This document shows, one piece after another, positions 45,902 through 55,803 of a stretch of 64,000 nucleotides of DNA. The stretch covers positions 51,391 to 115,390 of the forward strand of contig NZ_NRRQ01000017.1 of assembly GCF_016583745.1 (NCBI RefSeq). The letters run 5' to 3'. The stretch is from Chromatium okenii. Its GTDB lineage: Bacteria; Pseudomonadota; Gammaproteobacteria; Chromatiales; Chromatiaceae. The notes beneath the pieces were generated by a model. That model was not told where the DNA came from, ran no database searches, and saw nothing but the letters and a program-made list of their open reading frames with translations. Numbering within the stretch: the first letter of the stretch is position 1; each line of letters begins with the position of its first letter. Made by a program: the position numbers and the translations under genes.

Positions 45902-46663
45902 ATGCGCTTTGACATCATCACCTTATTTCCCGAGTTGTTTCAGGTGCCAGTCGCTCAAGGTGTCACCGGTCGCGCTTTCTCGCGTGGACTGGTCGAGCTG
46001 GCGCTGTGGAATCCGCGTGATTTTACGCAGGACATTCATCGTACCGTCGATGATCGACCTTACGGCGGCGGGCCGGGGATGGTGATGAAGGTAGAGCCGT
46101 TGCGTGCCGCGATTAGCGCGGCTCGCGCTGCGGCACCAGCCAGTCGCGTGGCGTATTTGTCGCCGCAAGGTCGTTTGCTCAATCACGCAGCAATCGCTGC
46201 GATTGCCGCGCAGCCGGGCTGGATTCTCGTGGCGGGGCGCTATGAAGGCGTCGATGAGCGGTTGCTGACCGCGCACGTTGACGAGGAATGGTCGATTGGG
46301 GATTACGTCTTGAGCGGCGGCGAACTGCCCGCGCTGGTGGTGATGGATGCCGTGATTCGGCTGTTGCCGGGCGTACTCGGTCACGCGGAATCCGCGCAAC
46401 AAGATTCGCACGTCAATGGGCTGTTAGATTGCCCGCACTACACCCGCCCGGAGCAGCTCGATGGTGACGCAGTGCCATCGGTGTTACTCGGCGGCGATCA
46501 TGCCGCAATCGCACGGTGGCGGCTGCGCCAAGCACTCGGTCGCACTTGGTTGCGCCGTCCCGATTTATTGCAGCGGCGGGGAGTGAATGCGACTGAGCAA
46601 GCGTTACTTGATGAATTTATAGCGGTTTATCACCACGATTTGGCGCTAACTACAAAAATCTGA
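45902..46663 (+). CDS. trmD: tRNA (guanine-N1)-methyltransferase TrmD
   Basis: TrmD methylates G37 of tRNAs that read codons starting with C or with Pro/Leu/Arg specificity. The 253-residue SPOUT enzyme starts [14 protein letters not shown] and shows the knot motifs: [32 protein letters not shown] and [20 protein letters not shown]. Length is typical. Confidence 0.98.
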   Translation: MRFDIITLFPELFQVPVAQGVTGRAFSRGLVELALWNPRDFTQDIHRTVDDRPYGGGPGMVMKVEPLRAAISAARAAAPASRVAYLSPQGRLLNHAAIAAIAAQPGWILVAGRYEGVDERLLTAHVDEEWSIGDYVLSGGELPALVVMDAVIRLLPGVLGHAESAQQDSHVNGLLDCPHYTRPEQLDGDAVPSVLLGGDHAAIARWRLRQALGRTWLRRPDLLQRRGVNATEQALLDEFIAVYHHDLALTTKI

Positions 46664-46671
46664 GGGAAATT

Positions 46672-47016
46672 ATGAGCAACATTATTCGCGCACTTGAACA
46701 AGAACAGATGACCCGTGAAGTGCCCAACTTTGCGCCCGGCGACACCGTTGTCGTGCAGGTCAAGGTGAAAGAAGCCAACCGTGAGCGGTTGCAGGCGTTT
46801 GAAGGCATCGTGATTGCAATTCGCAAACGTGGGCTGAATTCCGCGTTTACGGTGCGCAAAATGTCACACGGCGAAGGCGTTGAGCGCGTGTTTCAAACCT
46901 ACAGCCCAGCGATTGGCGGGATTGAAGTGAAGCGCAGAGGCGACGTGCGCCGTGCCAAGTTGTATTACTTGCGCGGTTTGACCGGCAAGGCAGCGCGTAT
47001 CCGCGAAAAAATCTAA
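46672..47016 (+). CDS. rplS: 50S ribosomal protein L19
   Basis: This 114-residue L19 has the signature [21 protein letters not shown] and [21 protein letters not shown]. It is eight bases after trmD and ends the ribosomal operon; surE follows after 51 bases with no terminator visible between. Confidence 0.98.
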   Translation: MSNIIRALEQEQMTREVPNFAPGDTVVVQVKVKEANRERLQAFEGIVIAIRKRGLNSAFTVRKMSHGEGVERVFQTYSPAIGGIEVKRRGDVRRAKLYYLRGLTGKAARIREKI

Positions 47017-47067
47017 CGTGCCACCGCGCCTTCTACCGCAATGCTTGATTTTGAAGTGGATAAAACG

Positions 47068-47817
47068 ATGAAGATTCTGGTGAGCAACGATGACGGCTAT
47101 CAATCACCGGGCTTGATCGCGCTGGTAGAAGCGCTGCGGGTGCTCGGAAAAGTGGTGGTGGTCGCGCCAGATCGGGATCGCAGCGGCGCGAGCAATTCAC
47201 TCACGCTGGATGTGCCATTACGCGCCAGCCGGATGCCCAATGGGTTCATGCGCGTGAACGGAACGCCGACGGATTGCGTTCATCTCGCGCTCACCGGACT
47301 GTCAGATACCGATCCTGACATCGTCGTGGCGGGCATCAATCACGGCCCGAATCTCGGCGATGACGTGATTTATTCGGGCACGGTCGCGGCGGCAACGGAA
47401 GGGCGGTTTTTGGGTTTACCCGCGATGGCGATCTCCATCGTCTCGCACACGCCGCAGCATTTGGCAACGGCAGCGCGAGTGGCGGTGGTATTGGTGCAGC
47501 GCCTGCGCGAGCAGCCGCTGGAGCCAAGCATCATTTTGAATGTCAATGTGCCCGATTGTCCGTTTGATGAATTAAATGGGTTTGTCGCCACCCGCTTGGG
47601 CAATCGCCATAAAGCCGAACCGGTGGTGATGTCGCAAGACCCCCGCGGGCAGCGTATTTATTGGATTGGGCCGGCGGGGCCGGAGCAGGATGCGGGCGTG
47701 GGTACTGATTTTGACGCGGTGCGCAATGGATTCGTATCAATCACACCGCTGCAAGTTGATCTCACACGCTATGCCGCTTTACCCATGTTAGGAAGTTGGT
47801 TAATGGGAGTTGCTTAA
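47068..47817 (+). CDS. surE: 5'/3'-nucleotidase SurE
   Basis: SurE is a survival-related nucleotidase for nucleoside monophosphates. The 249-residue protein starts [16 protein letters not shown], with the metal-binding Asn-Asp-Asp triad. It continues with [15 protein letters not shown] and the [20 protein letters not shown] motif. I chose the ATG at 47068, where family similarity begins; a frame from 47041 adds nine unconserved residues. A strong terminator follows. Confidence 0.97.
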   Translation: MKILVSNDDGYQSPGLIALVEALRVLGKVVVVAPDRDRSGASNSLTLDVPLRASRMPNGFMRVNGTPTDCVHLALTGLSDTDPDIVVAGINHGPNLGDDVIYSGTVAAATEGRFLGLPAMAISIVSHTPQHLATAARVAVVLVQRLREQPLEPSIILNVNVPDCPFDELNGFVATRLGNRHKAEPVVMSQDPRGQRIYWIGPAGPEQDAGVGTDFDAVRNGFVSITPLQVDLTRYAALPMLGSWLMGVA

Positions 47818-47856
47818 TTAAAAATTGATGTGTTCATTGCACAGTCAATCGCACAT

Positions 47857-47894
47857 AAAAAAGCCGCCTTCAGTATTCTGAAGGCGGCTTTTTT
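47857..47894. terminator. Bidirectional intrinsic terminator between surE and rnfH
   Basis: A 13-base perfect stem (AAGCCGCCTTCAG at 47861-47873 with CTGAAGGCGGCTT at 47878-47890) and TATT loop is flanked by A and T runs. It can stop transcription from both convergent units. Confidence 0.92.
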
Positions 47895-47906
47895 CATTCA
47901 TTCACA

Positions 47907-48191
47907 TTAAGATTGCGCGGCGGCACTGTCCGTTTTAGCGCGTCCTTTCATTGCCTTTGGATCCGCAATCAATGGGCGATAAATTTCCACCCGATCACCA
48001 TCGCTCACTACCGTCGTCAGCGCCGTGACCTTGCCAAAAATTCCCACCTTTTGCTGTTCCAAATCAATTTCCGGGCACTGCGTCAACACGCCAGAACCTG
48101 CAATCGCTTCCTGCACCGTCGCCCCATCGGGCACTTCCGTCGTGAGCACCAGTTGGCGCTTGGCTTGCGCATAAATCACGTTGACTTTCAT
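47907..48191 (-). CDS. rnfH: RnfH family protein
   Basis: This 94-residue beta-grasp (ubiquitin-like) RnfH/YfjF protein starts MKVNVIYAQAKRQLVLTTEV and contains VGIFGKVTALTTVVSDGDRVEIYRPLIADPKA, matching the family end to end. I chose the ATG at 48191 at the point of similarity. It follows rnfE by 10 bases, in its expected place as the last gene of the rnf operon. Its exact role in the Rnf complex is not known. Confidence 0.92.
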   Translation of the reverse strand: MKVNVIYAQAKRQLVLTTEVPDGATVQEAIAGSGVLTQCPEIDLEQQKVGIFGKVTALTTVVSDGDRVEIYRPLIADPKAMKGRAKTDSAAAQS

Positions 48192-48201
48192 CAGTTTATC
48201 C

Positions 48202-48876
48202 TCACACGCTGTGCGCACCAGACATCTGGATGCCCTTACCAGTGCGGATGTCAATCAGGCGTTTGCCGACCACCACAAAGCCAGTCACCAAGAATCCGCC
48301 CGGCGGCAAAATCATCATCAACACGCCCATATCCGCTGGCATGATGCGCATTTCCATAAACTTAAATGCCGGCCCCAATAATAATGACGCATCGGCAAAT
48401 AAAGTCCCCGCGCCGGTGATTTCACGAATGGCACCAATTAACGTTAATGCCAACGTAAATCCTAAACCCATAAAGATGCCGTCCATTAACGCCGGCATCA
48501 CCGGTTCTTTGGAAGCAAAGGATTCTAATCGCGCCAGCGGTAAACAGTTGGAGACGATCAAGGGAATAAATAATCCCAATACTTTATACAGCTCGTGCAT
48601 CCACGCATTCATGGTTAAATCCACAAAGGTCACATTCGCAGCCACAATTAAAATGTAGACCGGAATGCGCACTTCGCGGGTAATGTAATTGCGTGAAGCC
48701 GCCACCATAAAATTGGATGCCGCCATCACGACTGCGGTTGCCAATCCCATGCCTAAGCCATTGGTGGCGCTGGTGGTCATTGCCATTGTCGGGCACATGC
48801 CCAATAACATCGCAATGACGCCATTGTTATCCCATAACCCATCGCGGGCAATGCGCCCATAACTCGGAGTTGCCAT
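48202..48876 (-). CDS. rnfE: Rnf electron transport complex subunit RnfE
   Basis: This 224-residue integral membrane subunit of the Rnf/Rsx complex has about six hydrophobic helices. It starts with GLWDNNGVIAMLLGMCPTMAMTTSATNG and contains YILIVAANVTFVDLTMNAW, both conserved in RnfE. The stop-proximal end is upstream of rnfH. Its ATG shares a base with the rnfG stop (TAATG). Confidence 0.96.
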   Translation of the reverse strand: MATPSYGRIARDGLWDNNGVIAMLLGMCPTMAMTTSATNGLGMGLATAVVMAASNFMVAASRNYITREVRIPVYILIVAANVTFVDLTMNAWMHELYKVLGLFIPLIVSNCLPLARLESFASKEPVMPALMDGIFMGLGFTLALTLIGAIREITGAGTLFADASLLLGPAFKFMEMRIMPADMGVLMMILPPGGFLVTGFVVVGKRLIDIRTGKGIQMSGAHSV

Positions 48877-49532
48877 TATTTCACCTCCAATAATTGCGCT
48901 CGATTGGCAGCAAAGAATTCTAATCCGCTGCGAATCGCGTTAATGGTGCCACGCGGAGTGATGGTTGCGCCGGTGAATTGATCGAATTTTCCACCATCTT
49001 TCTTCACTTTCCATTTTTCCAATGGTGGATTGCCAATTGATAACCCAACGAATTGTAAAATCCAATCGCCTTTTTTGGTTTCGATTTTATCACCTAAGCC
49101 GGGTGTTTCTTTATGGCTTAAAGCGCGAACACCTAATACCTTCCCTTCCGCATCGACACCCAGCATGAATTTCATTCGTCCGGCATAACCGGAACCGTGT
49201 ACTTCATACGCCACGCCGGTCACTTGCCCGTTTTGCCGAGCGCGATAGATGAGTAAATCCTCACCTTCATCATCTTTTAAGGTCAGCGTATCGAGCACCG
49301 GGTTATTGTCGTGAATCGTTTTTGGAATGACTTGACCGAGTGAATTTTGGCGATCTTCCATTGCACGATCTGCAATAGAATTGTGCGTTGCCAACTCTGT
49401 CAATGCCAGAAAAATTCCAAACCCAAGACAGAAAATTCCCAAAATGATGCCGTGAACCATCGCGCCTTCGCGCTGTGCCATCATCTGGTTAAAATTGGCA
49501 ACCAGTGGAATTGCTTTCACATCAAACGTCAT
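48876..49532 (-). CDS. rnfG: Rnf complex flavoprotein subunit RnfG
   Basis: RnfG carries a covalently linked FMN on the periplasmic face. The 218-residue protein has one N-terminal membrane helix at about 26-47 and the flavinylation motif in FTGATITPRGTI (about residues 187-198), whose Thr in TGAT accepts FMN. It overlaps rnfD by four bases and rnfE by one. Confidence 0.96.
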   Translation of the reverse strand: MTFDVKAIPLVANFNQMMAQREGAMVHGIILGIFCLGFGIFLALTELATHNSIADRAMEDRQNSLGQVIPKTIHDNNPVLDTLTLKDDEGEDLLIYRARQNGQVTGVAYEVHGSGYAGRMKFMLGVDAEGKVLGVRALSHKETPGLGDKIETKKGDWILQFVGLSIGNPPLEKWKVKKDGGKFDQFTGATITPRGTINAIRSGLEFFAANRAQLLEVK

Positions 49533-50635
49533 GGCTGCACCTTAATTGGCAATGGTTCGCCCTTGCGGGTGCGACCGAATAAACGGGGACGGGTGTATTG
49601 ATCAATAATGGGCGTGACTGAATTCATCAGTAATACCGCAAATGCCATGCCTTCGGGATAGCCAGCGAAGGTGCGAATGACCCATGTCAGTAATCCCACA
49701 CCAATGCCGAAGATGATTTGTCCTTTTTCCGACACGGGCGAGGTGACGTAATCGGTGGCAATGAAAAAGGCACCGAGAAATGCTGCGCCCGAAAAGACGT
49801 GAAAGAGACCCGGCGCAAAGCGGCTGGAATCAACCAAATTAAAGATCGTGCCCATCACAAACAGCGTTCCCAACACCGTCACGGGAATATGCCAAGTGAT
49901 GATCCGCCGCCGCATCAAATACAGCCCGCCCAGCAAAATCAGCACTGCCGAAGTTTCGCCCAAGCTGCCCGGTTTATAGCCAGTCGCCAAATCCATCAGA
50001 TCGGGCGTGTAGGTCAGCGTGGTGTCGCGCCCGTATTCGGTCAGCGATTCCGCCACCGGTACGCCCCGCGACAATTCCGTTTTGACATAACCCAGCGCCG
50101 TCGCTGCCGTCACGCCGTCGGGCATTTCACCGCCAAAGGTGATGGCGATGGATTGCTGCACACCGGGCGAGTGGTCAGAAAACAGCGGATGCGGCGCAAT
50201 CCACGCCGTCATCACCACCGGAAATGACACCAGCAGCGCCACTCGCGCCACCATCGCCGGATTGAACAGATTTTGACCGAGACCGCCAAACGCTTGTTTT
50301 GCCAACGGAATTGCGATCACTGCGCCGAGCACGCCAATCCACCACGGTGCCCAAGGTGGCAGCGTCATCGCCAACAGCCAGCCGGTCAGAATTGCCGAAC
50401 CATCGGTCAAGGTGCGCCACAGCGGACGTCCCGCCAGCACCAGGCTGATCGCTTCGGTGGCGAGACACGCGCCGATGGTGACGGCGAAGAGAAAAATTGA
50501 CGGCCAACCAAAGAGATACAGGTTAAACAGCGTCGCTGGTGACAGCGCCAGCACCACCGTGAACATGGTGCGCTGCACCGTGTTGGTGTTGTGCGCAAAC
50601 GGCCCGCTGATCGTCGCAGTTGCAGCCTGACTCAT
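49529..50635 (-). CDS. rnfD: Rnf complex flavoprotein subunit RnfD
   Basis: This 368-residue membrane subunit has about eight hydrophobic helices. It carries the periplasmic loop with a Thr flavin site in PDGVTAATALGYVK (about residues 190-203) and the conserved FGGLGQNLFNPAMVARVALLVSFP segment. It overlaps rnfC and rnfG by four bases each. Confidence 0.97.
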   Translation of the reverse strand: MSQAATATISGPFAHNTNTVQRTMFTVVLALSPATLFNLYLFGWPSIFLFAVTIGACLATEAISLVLAGRPLWRTLTDGSAILTGWLLAMTLPPWAPWWIGVLGAVIAIPLAKQAFGGLGQNLFNPAMVARVALLVSFPVVMTAWIAPHPLFSDHSPGVQQSIAITFGGEMPDGVTAATALGYVKTELSRGVPVAESLTEYGRDTTLTYTPDLMDLATGYKPGSLGETSAVLILLGGLYLMRRRIITWHIPVTVLGTLFVMGTIFNLVDSSRFAPGLFHVFSGAAFLGAFFIATDYVTSPVSEKGQIIFGIGVGLLTWVIRTFAGYPEGMAFAVLLMNSVTPIIDQYTRPRLFGRTRKGEPLPIKVQP

Positions 50636-52083
50636 GCTGACACCTCACCGCCGGGCGCAGCTTTGGGTTTACGCGCTGCTGCCCGCTGCGCAGCCAAACG
50701 TTCCTGCCGCGCCGTATTTGCCTCCACCAGCGTCTTGGTGCGCTCCAATTTGCGTTGCTCCCGATCTTGCGCAGCGAGTGCGCCCTTGGCGTAATTGAAA
50801 TAATGCACCAGCGGAATGTGCGACGGGCACACCCACGAGCAACTGCCGCACGACACGCAGTCCAGCAAACCGAGCGTGATGGCACCTTCTAAATCGTCGT
50901 GACGAATCCGCGCCGCCAGCTCCACCGGCGTCAGTCCGCAGGCGCAAATGTTCACGCACGAACCGCAGCGAATGCACGGATCAGACGGACGGTCGTTAAT
51001 TTCGGCAGCGGTGAGCGCCAAAATGCCCGACGTGCCCTTGACCACCGGCACATCCAGATTCGGCAGCGGCGTGCCCATCATCGGTCCGCCTTGAATGATC
51101 CGCTCCGGGCGCTGCGCGAAGCCGCCACAAAATGCAATCAAATCATTGACCTGCGTTCCAATCGGCGCTTCGATATTTTTGGGAGTGCGAATGCCCTCGC
51201 CGCTGACGGTGACGACGCGGGTAATCAACGGACGCCCAAACCGCACCGCTTGATGAATTGCGCGAGCCGTCGCCACGTTGTGAACCACCACGCCCAAATC
51301 CGCCGTCAATTTGCGGGCTGGTGTTTCTAAGCCAGTGATTGCTAAGGTTAAATGCCGTTCTGAACCCATCGGATATTTCACCGGCAGCGCCGCAATTTCA
51401 ATCTGCGGAAACGCCGTCGCTGCGACCGTGATCGCGGCAATCGCCTGCGGTTTGTTTTCCTCAATCCCCACCACGATCCGCCCCGCGCCGAGCGCATACG
51501 CCATGATCCGCGCCCCGTCGATGATTTCATCGGCGTGTTCGCGCATCAGGCGGTCATCGCAGGTCAGATACGGCTCGCACTCCGCGCCGTTAATCAACAG
51601 CGTGTCGATGCGGTGACGAATGCCGAGCTGGAGCTTGACGGCGGACGGAAAGGTCGCACCGCCCATGCCGACGATGCCGCAGTCGGCGACGCGCTCGGCG
51701 AGCACTTCGGCGGGAACGGCAAACGGATCGGCGATGGGTTCTGGCAGCGTCGTCACCCATTCATCGCGCCCATCGGGTTCCAGCACGATGGTCAACTGCG
51801 ACAAACCCGACGGATGTGGCGCGGGCACTTCGGTGACGGCGATCACGGTGCCGGAGGTGGGCGCGTGATGCGGAGCGGAAATCTGCCCCTGACGGCGGGC
51901 GATGAGCTGCCCTTTTTTCACCGTTTCACCTTCGCTGACCAGAATCTCGGCTGGCGCTCCGATGTGCTGCTGCACCGGCAAATAGAGGTGCGCGGGCAGC
52001 GGCAAGGTTTCAATCGCGCACTCGCCGCTGAGTTCTTTGTGATAGTCGGGATGGATGCCACCCCGGATTGGAAAAAGTTTCAT
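50632..52083 (-). CDS. rnfC: Rnf complex NADH-binding subunit RnfC
   Basis: RnfC accepts electrons from NADH. The 483-residue protein has the N-terminal GGIHPDYHKELS region, a nucleotide/flavin-binding core (GIVGMGGATFPSAVKL) and two 4Fe-4S motifs, CIRCGSCVNICACGLTP and CVSCGSCSWVCPSHIPL. The C-terminal tail after the clusters is short (about 60 residues, Ala/Lys/Arg-rich), unlike the long repeat tails of some enteric RsxC proteins. A strong hairpin terminator precedes it. Confidence 0.97.
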   Translation of the reverse strand: MKLFPIRGGIHPDYHKELSGECAIETLPLPAHLYLPVQQHIGAPAEILVSEGETVKKGQLIARRQGQISAPHHAPTSGTVIAVTEVPAPHPSGLSQLTIVLEPDGRDEWVTTLPEPIADPFAVPAEVLAERVADCGIVGMGGATFPSAVKLQLGIRHRIDTLLINGAECEPYLTCDDRLMREHADEIIDGARIMAYALGAGRIVVGIEENKPQAIAAITVAATAFPQIEIAALPVKYPMGSERHLTLAITGLETPARKLTADLGVVVHNVATARAIHQAVRFGRPLITRVVTVSGEGIRTPKNIEAPIGTQVNDLIAFCGGFAQRPERIIQGGPMMGTPLPNLDVPVVKGTSGILALTAAEINDRPSDPCIRCGSCVNICACGLTPVELAARIRHDDLEGAITLGLLDCVSCGSCSWVCPSHIPLVHYFNYAKGALAAQDREQRKLERTKTLVEANTARQERLAAQRAAARKPKAAPGGEVSA

Positions 52084-52096
52084 AACGTGCTCGCTC

Positions 52097-52151
52097 CCGC
52101 AAAAAAAATCCCTCCTGCCGCGCTGGGTTCACAGCGCGGCAGGAGGGATTT
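52097..52151 (-). terminator. Strong intrinsic terminator inside the rnf operon
   Basis: A perfect 20-base stem (52106-52125 with 52132-52151) and a six-base loop, read on the minus strand, is followed directly by a run of eight T. It falls between rnfB and rnfC, in the direction of operon transcription. Confidence 0.9.
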
Positions 52152-52156
52152 GAATG

Positions 52157-52693
52157 TCAGTGAATGTGTTTGGCGTTGGGCTTTGGCCAGTGCCAAGTTG
52201 CCAAGGTGCGCGGAATCTCCACCATTGTGATTGCATCAGTCGGGCAGGCTTCGGCGCACTTGCCGCAGCCATGACAGGTTTCTGCCAACACGGTGTGCAT
52301 CATTTTGCTGGTGCCGATGATGCCATCCACTGAACACTCTTTGACGCAGCGCGTGCAGCCAATGCACAGCGCCTCATCAATCACCGCGTACATTGGCACC
52401 TGCGCGGCGTGATCGCTGAGATCGACCGACACGCCGAGGCGTTTTGCCAACTGCTCGGCAACCGCCTTGCCGCCGGGCGGACAGAGCGTGACTGGCGCTT
52501 CACCTTTGGCGAGCGCGACTGCCGCCTGCGCACAGCCGACAAAACCACATTGTCCGCACTGTGACCCCGGCAACATCGCTTGCAGTTCCTGTTCGAGCGG
52601 GTCTTCCTCCACCGCCAGCAACCGTGCCGCTACCCCTAATAAACCACCGAGGGCGATGCCCATCGCGGTCAAACTACCTACTGCTGTCAACAT
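52157..52693 (-). CDS. rnfB: Rnf complex ferredoxin-like subunit RnfB
   Basis: RnfB passes electrons through iron-sulfur clusters at the membrane. The 178-residue protein has an N-terminal membrane helix, a 4Fe-4S domain with CGQCGFVGC and a later Cys in LCPPGG, and a two-cluster ferredoxin domain with CIGCTRCVKECSVDGI and CHGCGKCAEACPTDAI. It lies 23 bases after rnfA. The terminator hairpin begins five bases past its stop. Confidence 0.97.
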   Translation of the reverse strand: MLTAVGSLTAMGIALGGLLGVAARLLAVEEDPLEQELQAMLPGSQCGQCGFVGCAQAAVALAKGEAPVTLCPPGGKAVAEQLAKRLGVSVDLSDHAAQVPMYAVIDEALCIGCTRCVKECSVDGIIGTSKMMHTVLAETCHGCGKCAEACPTDAITMVEIPRTLATWHWPKPNAKHIH

Positions 52694-52716
52694 GGCTTGC
52701 GCCCTCCACGGTTGCG

Positions 52717-53298
52717 TTAAGACGTGCTAATGCCCGAAAACCCTAAAAATGCCAGCGCCAGCAGGCTGGCGACGATGAATCCAATCGGCGGGCCGGCGAA
52801 TAAACGCGGCACCTCAGCCAGCGCCAGCCGCTCACGCAGTCCGGCAAAAATCACCATTACCAAGCTGTAGCCGAGCGAAGAGGCGAAAGCGAACACGGTG
52901 GCGGCAATGAACGTCATCTTGCCTTCTACCAACAGCAGCGCCACGCCCAATACTGCGCAATTGGTGGTAATCAGCGGCAAGTAAATCCCCAGCATTTGAA
53001 ACAAGGGCGGCGAGACTTTGCGCACTGTCATCTCGGTGAATTGCACTGCGCCGGCGATCACCAAAATGAAGGTCACGGTGCGCAGATAGCCGAGGTGATA
53101 CGGCTCCAGCAAATACTGTTCCACCGCCCAGTTGCCCATTGACGACACGGTAATCACGAAGGTCGTCGCCAAGCCCATGCCAATCGCAGTGTCGATGCGC
53201 GTGGTGACGCCCATAAACGAGCACAAACCCAGAAACCGCGCCAAGATCACGTTGTTGACCAGCGCCGCTCCCACCATCAAAAGTATGTATTCCTGCAT
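52717..53298 (-). CDS. rnfA: Rnf complex subunit RnfA
   Basis: This 193-residue integral membrane subunit has about six hydrophobic helices. It starts EYILLMVGAALVNNVILARFLGLC and contains NCAVLGVALL, both conserved in RnfA. RnfA and RnfE are homologous halves of the membrane core. It begins four bases after the rseC stop. Confidence 0.97.
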   Translation of the reverse strand: MQEYILLMVGAALVNNVILARFLGLCSFMGVTTRIDTAIGMGLATTFVITVSSMGNWAVEQYLLEPYHLGYLRTVTFILVIAGAVQFTEMTVRKVSPPLFQMLGIYLPLITTNCAVLGVALLLVEGKMTFIAATVFAFASSLGYSLVMVIFAGLRERLALAEVPRLFAGPPIGFIVASLLALAFLGFSGISTS

Positions 53299-53302
53299 TT
53301 TT

Positions 53303-53827
53303 TCAGCTCTCTAAAGTCACAAATTGACTGGTTGCATCGCAGTCGACGCGGCGGAGAAAACGTGGGGCGAGTTGACCGCGACTGCCCAACCACTGCGCTC
53401 CCCAGCGTGCAGCAAGCAAACCGATTGCCAATCCGCTCACCATCGCCGCCATCGTGACGCCATCACTGCCGACGCTGCTTTGCGCCACGCCGCCGGCGCC
53501 AAACATGATGAGCAGCGGCAGTGCGTAGGCGGTGCCCGATGCTTTCAATAACGCTCGCCCGTCCACGCCGACGACGATGCGCTCGCCGACCACTAACTGC
53601 GGAGTGTTAATGAGGGAAAAGCGACGAAATTGGAGCCGCCGCGCAGTCGTGCCGATGCCCGTCGCGCCACACAATCCAGATGCCGCGCAGCCGCCGCAGG
53701 TGGTGGTGGTTTCTGGCTCCAACCACACCAGCTCGCCCTCCACGGCGACGACCCGCGCCAGCCCTTCAATCAGTTCAGGTTGCAGCAGATCGGGGGAATC
53801 ATCTGGCGGAACATTTGATAAGGGCAT
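53303..53827 (-). CDS. rseC: SoxR-reducing system protein RseC
   Basis: RseC is an inner-membrane protein that in E. coli acts with the Rsx (Rnf) complex to keep SoxR reduced. The 174-residue product has an N-terminal Cys-rich domain (TTCGGCAASGLCGATG at about 43-58) and two membrane helices at about 100-145. I chose the ATG at 53827, with a GAGG site; an upstream TTG is less likely. It is the first gene of the rnf unit, and its position supports a link to Rnf function. Confidence 0.92.
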   Translation of the reverse strand: MPLSNVPPDDSPDLLQPELIEGLARVVAVEGELVWLEPETTTTCGGCAASGLCGATGIGTTARRLQFRRFSLINTPQLVVGERIVVGVDGRALLKASGTAYALPLLIMFGAGGVAQSSVGSDGVTMAAMVSGLAIGLLAARWGAQWLGSRGQLAPRFLRRVDCDATSQFVTLES

Positions 53828-53877
53828 CGCGCACCTCAAGCGTTAAATTTAAGAATAAAATCAAAGGTCAATGCCAA

Positions 53878-53905
53878 TTGTTGCGCTGCACAAAAATACT
53901 ATACT
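53878..53905 (+). promoter_or_regulatory. Possible sigma-70 promoter for maeA
   Basis: TTGTTG at 53878-53883 and TATACT at 53900-53905 are separated by 16 bases, between the divergent rseC and maeA genes. It would leave a 5' leader of about 140 bases. Confidence 0.4.
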
Positions 53906-54054
53906 CTTGGTTTATGCAGCCGCGCAAGCGGGGTTTGCAGCGGTCGCGGTGAACAAACAATTTGCCGCCATGCAACGCGCTAGAATGCGCCATCCGTTTC
54001 GCTTTAGCGGTTGCTTCGACCGCCTCACCACTGCATGTGCAGGAGTTTGACCTG

Positions 54055-55737
54055 ATGACCGATTCCACCAGTCCACTTGCCGCTGGCGCTCCGCTGCCGG
54101 TGTACAAACGCGGTCTTGATCTTGTCCGCGATCCGCTGCTCAACAAGGGCACCGGTTTTACAATCAATGAACGTGCCACCTTGGGCTTGCGCGGGCTGGT
54201 ACCACCGCAAGTGGTTGATATTGAAGATCAAGAGCGGCGCATTCTGCAAAATTTCCAGCGCCAGCACGATGATCTGGATCGCTACACTTATTTGGAAACG
54301 CTCCACGACCGCAACGAAACGCTTTATTACCGCGTGCTGTTGTCGCATCTCAACGAGATGACGCCGATCATTTACACGCCGGTTGTTGGGTTGGCGTGTA
54401 GCCAGTTTTCTCATATTTATCAACGCAGTCGCGGCATGTATTTCAGTGCTGATGATGTCGCGCACTTTGCGGAAATGGCGCAAAACTGGCCGGAAGATGA
54501 GGTGGAAATCATCGTGGTGTCCGACGGCAGTCGGATCCTCGGTTTAGGCGATCTGGGCGCGAACGGGATGGGCATTCCCATCGGCAAGCTGTCGCTGTAT
54601 GTGGTCGGCGCGGGATTGGAACCGCGCCGGACGCTGCCGATTTTGTTGGATATGGGCACCAATAATCAGGCGCTGCGCGATGATCCGCTGTATCTCGGAC
54701 GCCGCCTGCCGCGCTTGACCGGCCCGGCGTATGAAACGGTGGTGGAGGCATTTATTCGTGCCGTTCACGCCCGCTGGCCACATGCGCTGATTCAATTTGA
54801 AGATTTTTCTAACGATCAGGCGTTTCAATTGCTGGAGCGGTATCGCCGCCAAGTGCTGTGTTTTAACGATGATATTCAAGGCACGGGCGCAGTCACGCTG
54901 GCGGGCATTCTCAGTGCGCTGCGGATTACCAAACAGACGTTGAGCGAGCAGCGGATTGTGTTTTTGGGTGCTGGCGCGGCAGCGCGGGGCATCGCCGACA
55001 CCTTCGTTGCGGGCATGATGGCGGAATCAGGCATGACGCTGGATGCAGCGCGGCGGCAGATTTGGACGCTGGATTCACAGGGTTTGGTGACGCTGGAGCG
55101 GCTTGATAGCTTGTCGGAACACAAGCGCCCCTTCGCGCAGGATTCTGCGCCGCTGCCGGATTTATTGGCGGTGATACACGCAGTGCGCCCCACGATTCTG
55201 ATCGGTGTCAGCGGGCAAGCGGGCAGTTTCAGCGAGGCGGTGGTGCGGGCGATGCACAGTTATTGCGAGCGCCCGATTTTGTTCCCGCTGTCGAATCCGA
55301 CCAGCAAAGCGGAATGCACGGCGGAGCAAGCGTATGAGTGGACGAATGGCGCGGCGTTATTTGCCAGCGGCAGTCCGTTTCCGCCAGTCACTCGCGGCGG
55401 ACATCTGCTGGTGCCGGGGCAATGCAACAACATGTACATCTTCCCCGGCGTTGGTCAGGGCGTCATCAGTTGCCGAGCAAAAAAGGTAACGGATGCAATG
55501 TTTTATATCGCAGCGCGGACGTTGGCAGGCTTGGTGGGCGAGGACAGTTTAGCGGTCGGGCGCTTGTATCCTGATTTGACGTTGATCCGCGAGATTTCGG
55601 TGCAAATCGCAGTGGCGGTGTGTGAATTGGCATTTGCGGAAGGATTAGCTGGCATTGAACGACCGGCGGATTTAGAAGCAATGATTCGGGCGCGGATGTT
55701 TATTCCCGAATATCAACCCTATATTGCTGCTGAATAA
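54055..55737 (+). CDS. maeA: NAD-dependent malic enzyme
   Basis: The enzyme decarboxylates malate to pyruvate with NAD reduction. The 560-residue protein has the large malic enzyme form: [20 protein letters not shown] near the start, [46 protein letters not shown], the metal site [13 protein letters not shown] and [16 protein letters not shown], and the NAD fold [17 protein letters not shown] chose the ATG at 54055 after AGGAG; a longer frame to 53962 has no conserved sequence. A bidirectional terminator follows. Confidence 0.96.
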   Translation: MTDSTSPLAAGAPLPVYKRGLDLVRDPLLNKGTGFTINERATLGLRGLVPPQVVDIEDQERRILQNFQRQHDDLDRYTYLETLHDRNETLYYRVLLSHLNEMTPIIYTPVVGLACSQFSHIYQRSRGMYFSADDVAHFAEMAQNWPEDEVEIIVVSDGSRILGLGDLGANGMGIPIGKLSLYVVGAGLEPRRTLPILLDMGTNNQALRDDPLYLGRRLPRLTGPAYETVVEAFIRAVHARWPHALIQFEDFSNDQAFQLLERYRRQVLCFNDDIQGTGAVTLAGILSALRITKQTLSEQRIVFLGAGAAARGIADTFVAGMMAESGMTLDAARRQIWTLDSQGLVTLERLDSLSEHKRPFAQDSAPLPDLLAVIHAVRPTILIGVSGQAGSFSEAVVRAMHSYCERPILFPLSNPTSKAECTAEQAYEWTNGAALFASGSPFPPVTRGGHLLVPGQCNNMYIFPGVGQGVISCRAKKVTDAMFYIAARTLAGLVGEDSLAVGRLYPDLTLIREISVQIAVAVCELAFAEGLAGIERPADLEAMIRARMFIPEYQPYIAAE

Positions 55738-55747
55738 TTCACGGCGT

Positions 55748-55789
55748 AAAAAAAAGGGGCAAGGTGTCAATCACCTTGCCCCTTTTTTT
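55748..55789. terminator. Bidirectional intrinsic terminator between maeA and fliD
   Basis: An 11-base GC-rich stem (GGGGCAAGGTG at 55756-55766 with CACCTTGCCCC at 55772-55782) is extended by A and T runs on either side. It serves the convergent maeA and fliD units. Confidence 0.92.
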
Positions 55790-55803
55790 ATGGCAATTGC
55801 GCG

